Shown: piece after piece, positions 47,400-56,674 of the stretch
How the letters are laid out: the number at the start of each line of letters is the position of its first letter
How positions within the stretch are numbered: the stretch's first letter is position 1
Source of the DNA: Anaeramoeba flamelloides
Taxonomy: Eukaryota > Metamonada > Anaeramoebidae
Direction of reading: 5' to 3'
DNA: 64,000 nt
NCBI GenBank assembly: GCA_027625915.1
Contig: JANTQA010000015.1
Location: forward strand, 7,903,001-7,967,000
Translations under genes and position numbers: made by a program
The notes under the pieces: model-generated
Told to the model about the DNA's origin: nothing
What the model saw: only the letters and a program-made list of their open reading frames with translations
Databases searched by the model: none

Positions 47400-48098
47400 T
47401 TAGATTTCTTCAATATAACTACAATCAGATTCTTCACTGTCACTGATAGTTTGGCACCATGAAACAACTTTTAACTTTTTGTTTTTCTTCCTTCGAACTA
47501 ATTTGTTGTTTTTGTTTTTGTTTTTATTTTTATCTTTGTTTTGGGAATTATTCTTATTCTTATTTCGATTTTTATTTTTATTTTTCTTCTTGTTTTTTTT
47601 TAATTTTTTTATTTGATCAGAATTTTTGATAATGTCTGGGGTTGTCTTTGGGTTTTCTTTTAGTTTGACAAGTTTAAAAAAGAAAAAAAACTCCTTTCCT
47701 ATTCGAATTTTTCTGAGATCGAGTTTGGCATGGAAATAGTGTACCGTTGGACGATGCCTTTGGTATGTGAAAATTATATCAGCAGTATAATTGTTCATGG
47801 CCTCCGCAAAAGCACCTTTCATTACCTCCATAGTTTCTGTTTTATAATAAGGCTGGTAAGGCGCAAAAATAGATTCCTTACTTTCCAATAACTCCTTGTG
47901 TGATTTGTCGTTGATCTGTTGCGTGTTTGGTAATTGTAGTGCATCACTGTAAGGCTGGTTTAAAAGCTTGATTCGCAAATCCAAATCTACAATCGCTAAA
48001 CAAAGATTAGAATTGGAAACAAGATTTAAAAACCCTTTTATTTTTTTTGACTTGATTGTTAATAGGGTCTTTGTGGGAGTAGTGAATTTGTTGCCCAT
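47400..48098 (-). CDS. Small PAS-domain-like protein with N-myristoylation-type start
   Basis: Single exon, 232 aa, TAA stop. It starts MGNKFTTP, fitting a myristoylation signal (Gly2 and a Thr at position 6). Residues about 22-150 look like one PAS fold: NSNLCLAIVDLDLRIKLLNQ (typical 'a.v..d...i...N' opening), TMEVMKGAFAEAMNN and the strand-like FHAKLDLRKIRIG ... FFFFFKLVKL. A Lys/Asn repeat tail (about 160-205) and an acidic end SDSEESDCSYIEEI follow. PAS domains sense ligands or redox state or mediate dimerisation; membrane tethering through myristate is inference. A polyA run of about 25 lies directly upstream of the start codon on the plus strand. I am fairly sure it is a gene and moderately sure of PAS. 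Confidence 0.72.
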   Translation of the reverse strand: MGNKFTTPTKTLLTIKSKKIKGFLNLVSNSNLCLAIVDLDLRIKLLNQPYSDALQLPNTQQINDKSHKELLESKESIFAPYQPYYKTETMEVMKGAFAEAMNNYTADIIFTYQRHRPTVHYFHAKLDLRKIRIGKEFFFFFKLVKLKENPKTTPDIIKNSDQIKKLKKNKKKNKNKNRNKNKNNSQNKDKNKNKNKNNKLVRRKKNKKLKVVSWCQTISDSEESDCSYIEEI

Positions 48099-49139
48099 TG
48101 AGAGAAGAAAAAAAAAAAAAAAAAAAAAAAAAGAAAAAGAAAAAATGACTCAAAATTCTGTTCAAATTGGGGAAAAGTGATTTTCAAAAGATGCCTTGTC
48201 TCTACTGTAAAATGTATTTGTGATTTTTGGAAACTTTTTAAGGGACGAGTAAAATTGTAGAAAGTTGAACTTGTTGATTACTCTTTTGAGACACGGGTTG
48301 GTTAAGGTATTTGATGTCAAACATGATAGTAAAGTCTGTTTACCAATCGAAAATGTATTAAGATCACAGTTTGAAAGTTTTTGTAAAAAAAAATAATAAT
48401 TTTCTAAACACATTCTCTTCACTGAACACTCTCTTCTCACTTTTTCATGACAAATTTTTTTTTTCCACAGTTTATCTTGGAAATATTTAAATTTTACAAA
48501 AAATCTGACAACAAAACAATTACTTTGATATTAAAAACAACACTTCCAAGAAGTAAAATAAAAAAAAATCCTCGAAAAAATTAACAAACAATTACAAAAA
48601 TATTTTTCCTATGATGAAATTGAGAAACAAAGAAAAATTGTGATTCGAAAAAATAACTAACTTTCAATTCTCTTTTCGAAAGCGATTTTTCTTTTTTAAA
48701 TTTTGATCAATTTTTTTTATTTTTTTTGTGTCCAGCCCAAAGCTACCTGAAATATCTTGCGAATTATTTTTAAACGAATTTCTTTTTTTTTCTAATAAGG
48801 ATGAAATCTTTTTATCTGTGAATGGAGTTAACTATTACATTCTTTAAAATGACAAGTTCTATGTTTGAAAATAATTTAATGGAAAAAATTTATAACTGGC
48901 ATTCCTTGTACAAAAGGGAAATAATTTTAACTTCTTTTTCCTTTTTTCCTTTTAATAATAGAATTTTTAATGTATAACTTGGAATTTGTCAGTTGTTTTT
49001 TTTGGTTAACAACCCTTTTTTGTTAATATAATGTGAACTAAGAATCCCAAAAGAAAGGAGTTTTAGAAAAGGAAAATGAAAAAAAAATTTGCCATTGAGA
49101 AACAACATTTCAAAATTAAGGGATTAGCGTCAACATAGA

Positions 49140-49830
49140 TTTCTCTATAATCAAAGTATGTTGTAATTGGGTGTAAATGGTATTAGTGCACCATTGCTCG
49201 AATAGCTCTAAAAAATCTATTATAAATCTTATTGTACAATAAATTATTACATTTTTTTACTAATGATCACAATTAAAAAAATTTCATTTTGAAAAATTGT
49301 TTTTTAATTCCAATTCCAAATCTAAAAATAAAAACCCAAAATACAGTATTCTGGTATTTAATAATTTAGATTTAGAACTTCCAAAAGTAACTATTTTTAG
49401 AATTTTTGAATTTCAAAGATTAACTCAATAATCATCAACATAAAAATACAAAGACTGATTAGTTTTGTTTGCTTTTGATAAGTCTAATTATAACATCAAT
49501 ATACATGTATGATTTGAGAAATAATTTGACAAAAAACTTTATTCATTAATTATTTAATTTTTAAAAAAAAACGAATTTTTTAGTAACTAATCTACATTTC
49601 GCCATAAATTTAAGATAGATATTTTATGACTTTGTAGTCTGAATATTGATAATTCAATCATAAAATTTATGGCGAAATGCAGATTTTATTCTGAATTTGC
49701 TAGGTTTTTTACTAATACATAGATCATTTTTAATTGATGAGATCAACAAATATTACTACTTTGCAATCGATTTTTTAGAGACATTTGAACAATGTAACAC
49801 TAATGTGGTTAGGCCAATAACAACATACTT
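49140..49830. repeat. Dispersed repeat R4, uninterrupted copy
   Basis: Markers are TGTTGTAATTGGGTGTAAAT, GCTCTAAAAAATCTATTATA, then TTTTACTAATACA and ACATTTGAACAATG. It also contains a local hairpin: CATTTCGCCATAAATTT at about 49596 pairs with AAATTTATGGCGAAATG at about 49663. This copy gives the pre-insertion context for the R3 element in the copy at 51030-52250. Confidence 0.6.
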
Positions 49831-50855
49831 TGATCCTAGGCTTCTCCTTGGTAGTCGATAATCCCTTAAGTATGAAAATAACTTAACAAATAAATTTTTC
49901 ATCAAACCTCAAAAGCTAGAAATTTTCAAAAAAATCTGAAAATTCCATTTTTATTTGTAACGAATTATAATTACATTTAAAAATCAACAATATACTCCCA
50001 TTTTCAAGACAAATATTAAAATTATTAAATAAGTTATGAACTGCCCCGATTGGCATATTGGTTAAATTATCCAAACCCATCAATTAAAATCCTTTAGTTA
50101 ATGTAGAATCAAAAAAAGTACAATTTTTTAAAAATTAATTGAGAAACTGTCTGAAAATGAGAAGAAAATTTCGATTTAGAAATATTGAAATAGAAATCAT
50201 TTTTTTCAATTTTATAAAAATTTGAGAAAGCTTTTTATGTTATTAGAATTTCAATTAAAAAAAGTAAATCTAATTTTGAGATAAAATTTTAAAAGAAGAA
50301 CCATTTTGATATCAATTTAAACCATTTGATTGACTTTTAAATTTTAGAAAGGTGTTTGATTATTAGAATCTAAATTAAATAACTAAAAATAGTATATAAA
50401 ATATAAATACGCTCTATTCTCCAATTTAAATTCATAATTTTGATACACATATTAGGAAGGTGTCATCTAAAGGATAATAAAACACTCGACCCCATAAATA
50501 AAAAAAAACCAACAAATTACCAGAATATATATTTTCGAATAAATTTAGTTTTTCTCTAAGGGTATAATCCCAATAAATCTGATTTTATTTTCGAGTCTAT
50601 TTCTCAATTAATTTTAAAAATTTTGGGTTTTTTTGATTTCCATATTTATAAAAGGGTTTAAATTGATTCATTTAGACTATATAACCAACACTCCAATTTG
50701 AACAGTTTATAACTTACTCAATAATTTACATACTTATCTGTAGAATGGAAACAAAATATCAAAATTTTATAATTGTTTTAAACTTATCAAAAAAGTAAGG
50801 GATTTTCAGTTTTTCAAAAAATTTCCTGGTTTAGATATGAATTTTTATTTTCAAG

Positions 50856-50877
50856 ATAATAATAATAATAATAATAA
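50856..50877. repeat. (AAT)n trinucleotide repeat
   Basis: About seven AAT/TAA units in non-coding DNA. Confidence 0.85.
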
Positions 50878-51029
50878 TTTTAATTCTGAAAGAAAAATAA
50901 ATTATTCATTAGGATCAGATTTCCAATTAATTTTTTCTCTCTGTTAAACCGAAAAAATACGTGAAAAAAATATTCAAGCTCTTAAATTAAAAATATTCAC
51001 ATATTACCTTTTTAAGAGGTTAATGTATT

Positions 51030-52250
51030 CCCAGATTTCTCAATAATCAAAGCTTGATGTAATTGGGTGTTATTAGTTTTTGTTATTATGGTCCAAATAA
51101 ACTCTTTTTTCATTCAAAGGGGCCCAGTTTTATTGAAGAAATGGAAGATATTCTATGAGTTTAATTCATTACTTTTATCAAACTAAAAATTTCAATTTTT
51201 AGATCAAAATCATTTTTTCTCATTTTGTAAAATTTTGTTTTTTTTGTTTTTTGCTTTTTACTTTTTTCTTTTTTTTCTTCTTTTCTTTTTTATTTTTTTT
51301 TAAAAAATTAATTTTGAAAAAAAAATGTTTTAAAAACGAAATAAACATTAAGAAAAGTTAAGCTTTATCTGTTCTTTTAAAATTCATACATTTACAAGTA
51401 AAAAATCTTATTATCAACAATTTTAATTTCCTAAAGAAATTGAGAATTTTACACGAGACGTTCCAATGAATGGGGCCCAAAAATTTTTTTTAACATTTAT
51501 TTTTTTTTGAAATTTATGGTTTGTTCAGGGGTTTCTTCTATAATTATGAACTCTTATAAGAAGTTTATTATTTCTCGTATTTCTAAACAATCTAAGTTTG
51601 GTTGATTCTTAAAAATAAAGTGACTTTTTCATTTTTGGCTGGGCCCCTTTGAGTGAAACGGAGTTTAGTTTCCGCAACTCTAATAAATCTATTCTAGATC
51701 TTATATTATTGCACACAATAAATTATAACATTTTTTACTAATGATTGTAATTAAAAAAAATTTCATTTTATCATTTTTTTTTAAAATTCCTTTTCTAAAT
51801 TTTAAAAGTATATAACAAAATTATAAAATTCCATTATTTAAAAACTCACCCTGGACTTTACAAAAGTAACAATTGTTTTAAAAATTTTTAATTTCATAGA
51901 TTAAATCAATAATCATCAAACGAAAAACCCAAAGATTGATTGGTTTGACTTCCTTTTTATACCACTTCCGTACCAACAATACATTTACACTATTTCAGAA
52001 ATATTGCCAAAATAACCAATTTGTTAATAAATTTTATCTTTTTAAAATAATTGATATTTTATTCCACTAATCAAAATTTTGCCATAAACTTAAGAAATAT
52101 ATTTTGCAATTCTGGAAGTCTGAATATTGATAATTCAACCTTTAAATTAGTAGAGAAATACAATTTTTTATTATAATTCTCGGGGTTTTCAGTAATACAA
52201 GATCATTTATAATTGGGGAGATCAACAAATAAATACCATTTCACAAATTT
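51030..52250. repeat. Dispersed repeat R4, copy interrupted by an R3 element
   Basis: The left part, 51030-51098 (AATCAAAGCTTGATGTAATT and GGGTGTTATTAG), and the right part, from 51667 (CTCTAATAAATCTATT onward), match consecutive text of the copy at 49140-49830. The intervening 51099-51666 is a complete GGGCCC-ended element. This is a readable nested insertion. Confidence 0.7.
51099..51666. mobile_element. GGGCCC-ended TIR element (R3), copy 2
   Basis: 568 bp. The left end is AAACTCTTTTTTCATTCAAA then GGGGCCCAG; the right end is CTGGGCCCCTTTGAGTGAAA then CGGAGTTT, flanked by T and A. The interior is the reverse complement of 8316-8880 with moderate divergence. Examples are the shared GAAGAAATGGAAG word, TTTACAAGTAAAAAATCTTA and GTGACTTTTTCATTTTT. 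There is no coding capacity. Confidence 0.85.
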
Positions 52251-52274
52251 TGATACACCAGAAATGATAAATGG

Positions 52275-52295
52275 ATATATACATACATACATACA

Positions 52296-52342
<47 letters not shown>
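52275..52342. repeat. Compound microsatellite (ACAT)n-(AT)n
   Basis: About eleven ACAT units followed by about nine AT units. A further (AT)n run lies at about 52409-52434. The His-Thr-Tyr-Ile reading frame across it is an artefact. Confidence 0.95.
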
Positions 52343-52343
<1 letters not shown>

Positions 52344-52407
52344 CTTTAGCATTCAAGAACAACAAATAATTAAGTCATCTTTAATAGTCCACTTTTAAAT
52401 CATTCCA

Positions 52408-52438
<31 letters not shown>

Positions 52439-53423
52439 GATATTTTAAAAATTGAAAAAAAAAAATCAACCCAAAAACTAAAAAAAGTGAGTTACATTTT
52501 TTGATAAAACTATATCAATTTTTTATTACTGTAGTTACCCTGGAAAAAATTTGAATTTATGATTTTTTTCTAATAATTAAATTCGTTTTTAAAGACATTA
52601 CATGGTCTCAATTTTCATAGTGATTATTTTTCTTTTCCAATATTTTTTTTCCACTTTTATCTTTTTAAAAAAACAATTAATCATAAAAAAAAAAATTAAC
52701 AAACTAAAAAAACAAAAATTTGAAAAAGGAAAACTAAAATTTGCTAAATTAGAAAAAATGATTATCATCCAAAAATTTTAAATTATTTTTTTGATAAGAA
52801 TTCGGAAATAAATCACCAAATTAGCTTATAATAACATTATAAAGCGAGTCAAAAATTTTGAAATCTAGTTTCATTGTACTTTATTAATCCATTTTTAGAG
52901 ATATTTAAACCATGTTAAATAATGTAATTACTACCCAATAAAAAATTATTTAAATCTTTGACTTTTCCCTTTTAGTTTAAAAAAAAAAATTATTTTACGC
53001 TGATAGACCTGAAAAGGTTGAATATTATTTATTTATTTAGAGAAAGTAGCTATGAAAGAAAAATTATCAAATAAAAAAAAGAGAAGAAGAAAAATAATTA
53101 CAATATATAGATAAAATAACAACATCATTTTCATGACCTGATAGAAACTATTCACTGTTGTTGGGTTTTACACGATTTGAAAGAAATAGGAATAATCCTT
53201 GATTTTGCTAAATTCTTTCTAATCCATAAAACCACCTTTAGGTTTTTTTAATTTTAAAAGATTAGAAAAAAAAATTTGAAATTTTATTATTATTTATCAA
53301 ATTAAAAAAAAATGTCCTTAGGTTTTCTTGAGTATTCTGTTTATTTGGAAAATCAATAGATTTTCGTTAGGTTTTTTTGAGTTTTCTATTTATTTGTAAA
53401 ATAGATAGATTTTCGTTACTTTT

Positions 53424-53487
53424 TTTTTACTTTTTCAAATTAACCAAAAATTTATAATTTTCTGTTTATTTCAAAAATTAAAAAAAA
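53424..53487. repeat. HP-family hairpin
   Basis: An inverted pair TTTTTACTTTTTCAAATTAA and TTATTTCAAAAATTAAAAAA around an A/T loop. It is followed by CCTAGAACACTCCACA, text that also borders HP hairpins in R5. Neighbouring 53320-53410 carries the TTGAGTTTTCTATTTATTTG unit also found, inverted, at 6520-6660. Confidence 0.5.
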
Positions 53488-54039
53488 CCTAGAACACTCC
53501 ACATATAAAACAGAAAACCCCAAGAAAACTTACGCACTCTACGACACTTTACTACACGTCCACAGAATACACATTGGGTGTTAAAAACACAATAGAAAAA
53601 TTATCGATTATAGATAAAAATTCCTCAAACCTTGATTAATAATTAAAAGGTTAGATATTACCAACTAATTTTATTTTTTTTTTATCTAATCAAAACAATC
53701 TAACTATCACCGAATATCAAAAATTAAAAAAAAAACATTAGATTGAATGAAGTAGGTGAGTAAATTCGAAAAAATAGAGGGTAATAAAAACAAAAAAATA
53801 GAAAAATGAAAACATATTTGAAAAATTCAAAATTATTTCCAAATTGGATAAAGCTTTTGTTTAAGATTTGTTTAACAACTCTTATATTTGTTAAAATTGC
53901 AGAATTCAAGTTTAAATTAAGAAGAACATACATTATATATATATCCTAAAATTATACTATTTCTAAAAGAAATGAAAAAAAAAAAAAAAAATATTCAAAT
54001 TTTTATTTTGAGAGATCAAAATCCTAACAAAATTCCTTT

Positions 54040-54310
54040 AACAATACAACAAGTAATATTATAATACTGTTAATTATGAAATAAAAAGCACAAAATTTTC
54101 ATTCAGATTTCCAAAAAAATCAAATTCCCAGAATTAAAATAAAAACATCAAAAGACCCCAATTCTAAATGTGATAAATTAATAATTTTGACTGATTTTAA
54201 TAATTAAAAATTTGAAATGTTACATGATTTAAAAATGTTTTTTGTGGGAACCTGAATGAAAATTTTGTTTTATTTATTTTGCAACAAATAGTAGAGATAA
54301 AAAATAATTT
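54040..54310. repeat. Dispersed repeat R9, copy 2
   Basis: Collinear with 9340-9600, same orientation, considerable divergence. No coding content. Confidence 0.45.
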
Positions 54311-54713
54311 CTGGTTTGAAAGAAAATAATAATTTGTAAAAATAATATTTGGGGTAATGAATTGTTAATGAGTTCACTATATGATGATAAAATTTGATTT
54401 ATGGGCTGACCGAGATACTTATGTTTTTTTTTTTTAAATAATTGGTTTTATAAATAATAATCAGAAATAGGGGGGCAATTAATATAAATGCTGACAGACT
54501 GCAATAGAAATTTAAATTATATGAAAAACTATTAAATTTTTAATCAACTACCGATTTTGTTACCTATAATTATCATTGCAACTACACCCAAAAGTAACAT
54601 GAATTTTGAAAAAAGGATTTCAAAATTTCTCCTTGATGAAGATTCAATTTATAATACAAATTGGTGATAGATGCCCAAAAAATTTTCAGAGTTAAATTGA
54701 ATATAAAATTCCT

Positions 54714-56674
54714 CTAAGTAAATAAAGTAATCTGTGTAAGGCTAGAAGGGTGTTTCAAATAAAAATGTGTCAGACGAAATAAGAGAATTAACAAGGGTGT
54801 AAAGCAGAGCAATTCGATTTTTTCCATTTTTGAGAGCAATGCACCAGACCCATCTTGCATGAAAATTATGCTCATGTAAAAATGGAGTAGGAAAACTAGA
54901 GCCAAATAGAATAAGAAACGTAAAGTGATTAACCCGAGATGTAAAAGTATTGTGTTTAATCGCCACAAACGACCGATCGCCAAGTTGATTGTGATCAAAA
55001 TTACCGTTTTTTTGTTTTGATACTTGATGAGATTATTTTTGTATAATTTTTTCATTAATCAAGCAATTTGTGACCAAATGATGTTGATCATTATTACCAA
55101 GATCAAGACCAATAAATTTGGGAAAGCTATATGAGCCCTGAGCATGGAACAGTAGTTTACTAACGAGATTACAAACTGTGGCACCAAAAAGATCCATAAA
55201 TTAGATGCAAATAGCTTGCGATAATTTTTACAGTTGCCATGTGTGGTGTAACGAATCATATTAAAAAACAGAGACAGTCACAAAAAGGAATATATAGTGG
55301 ACCAAAAGCAATCAACTGCGAGGTATTCTTCCTTTGCATACCGAAAGGTTAAAATTAGATTGATCAAGGTTGCAACGCAATAGAAAACAAAGCTAACAAG
55401 CTCAACAGTTCCAATGTTATTTGACATGAAGACACTCATAAGGTATAAACAATAAGACGCATGAAAGCAAAACATTAACCATCCGGAGACAAGATCCAGA
55501 AATCCCCTCCGGCCTCTGAGAAATGCCAATAAACACATTAAAAGTGTTCCAATCGGGAGAAAAACTATACACACAATATTCACAAGGGGGCACTTGTCGA
55601 GACATTGCCTTGATCCTTGCGAGAGCGAAATATATCTTCTTAAGACTTCACTAGTTCCAAAATTAAATACAATTCCTGTAATATCTACAAATCCCCCTGA
55701 ACACCTTTATCGTTGGCGCTACACTCATCGAATTGTGAAAAATATTGTTCCATAAATAGGTTTGTTGTGTTTCCACAGTAGAATATTAGTGACGTGTTGT
55801 AAGTATTTAAATATTGTTGGGATATTAAAGAGAGTGGAAAAGTGCTATCTTTTGTTTGGACATACTTATCCAACCCATCAATTGGATTCTCCTTTGTTCT
55901 TTTCGTCTCCAAAATCGTTTTTGCAAAATCTAAATAATGATTTGGTACGAAGAGATTTCTTTTATTGTTTGGTGAAGATTTTAGGGGAACACCGTCACCA
56001 CCACTTTTACCCTTAACATTAAAATTACCATACCCGTTTCCATTCTTATTTTCTAGGTCAAAATCAGAACAATAATCGATATTCGAATAATAGAAGGTAT
56101 TTTGCCTACCACATGTGTAGCACCTTTCTCCATTGTTTTCGTCCGAACAGATACAACACTTCTCGTCACTCTCACAACACTTTGAGCCACAACATTTCTT
56201 CTCATTGGAACAACAACCAAAAATGAAATCGTTAGTACCTGGACAACAAGATCTTCCAATTGGAAACTGATCAAAAACATTAATTGTTTCAGACTCGATT
56301 GTTGCTGAGCATTCTAATTCACCCCCGGTTATTTGAAACTTGGCTCGGATTTCACCTGTATCATGTATGCACTCTGATCCTTTGCTACAATACCCCCAAG
56401 TCTTCTCAAACCTTTGATCTCCACCACAAACACCATTTTTTAGGCAACACCCTGTATAATAATCATTGCTGCAAACAGTTGGGTTGGATCTTGGACATGG
56501 CTCTTGTAAGGAAGCTCTGATCATAACAAACAAGAATATTAAAATATGTATCTTTTTTGAATTCATAGTGCCACACAAGTTCAGATCAGAGAATATTTTT
56601 CTAGTTTGCGTTTTAATTCGTCTGTAGAATAAAAGACTTATAATAAAACAGAGAAAAATTTTCATTCTGTTCAA
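54714..56674 (-). pseudogene. Secreted Cys-rich domain plus polytopic membrane region, receptor-like; broken by a frameshift and two TGAs
   Basis: The first block (56674-55685) begins with hydrophobic leaders. The downstream Met at 56566 (MNSKKIHILIFLFVMIRA) gives the better signal peptide. A Cys-rich region full of CC pairs follows (SCCPGTNDFIFGCCSNEKKC, CESDEKCC, YTCG), somewhat granulin-like, then a linker with N-glycosylation sites. A one-base shift at a run of five C (plus strand 55693-55697) separates it from the continuing frame: GFVDITGIVFNFGTSEVLRR, SRQCLDKCP, then at least six hydrophobic helices. In-frame TGA codons lie at 55278-55280 and 55059-55061; the frame continues to TAG at 54714. 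The architecture suggests a 7TM-type surface receptor or adhesion protein. The breaks could be decay, an assembly indel plus UGA recoding, or unrecognised introns. Confidence 0.6.

Larger units (their letters stand above)
48099..54713. other. Gene-free region with nested dispersed repeats
   Basis: Contains R4 copies at about 49140-49830 and 51030-52250, the latter interrupted by the R3 element 51099-51666. Also present are ATA-type and ACAT/AT microsatellites, an HP hairpin near 53424-53487, a segment at about 53560-53900 resembling 3860-4150, and R9 copy 2 at about 54040-54310. The minus-strand frame 48162-48440 lies just upstream of the PAS gene but starts with GTG and has no signature, so it is not called. 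No RNA gene was recognised. Confidence 0.65.

Noticed and set aside
48162-48440. 92-codon minus-strand frame upstream of the PAS gene
   Set aside because: It begins with GTG rather than ATG, no domain was recognised and no splice into the PAS gene was needed. It remains a possible decayed exon.
50035-50110. tRNA-like A-box (TTGGCATATTGGTTAAAT) near GCCCCGATTGG
   Set aside because: The downstream B-box and acceptor-stem pairing could not be found; the cloverleaf cannot be closed by eye.
52213-52398. Open frame with Tyr-Ile-His-Thr repeats
   Set aside because: It is the translation of an ACAT tetranucleotide repeat in non-coding DNA.
55250-55290. Short intron explaining the TGA at 55278-55280
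   Set aside because: The hydrophobic frame continues within a few codons on each side and no GT-AG pair of realistic length fits without deleting helix residues.
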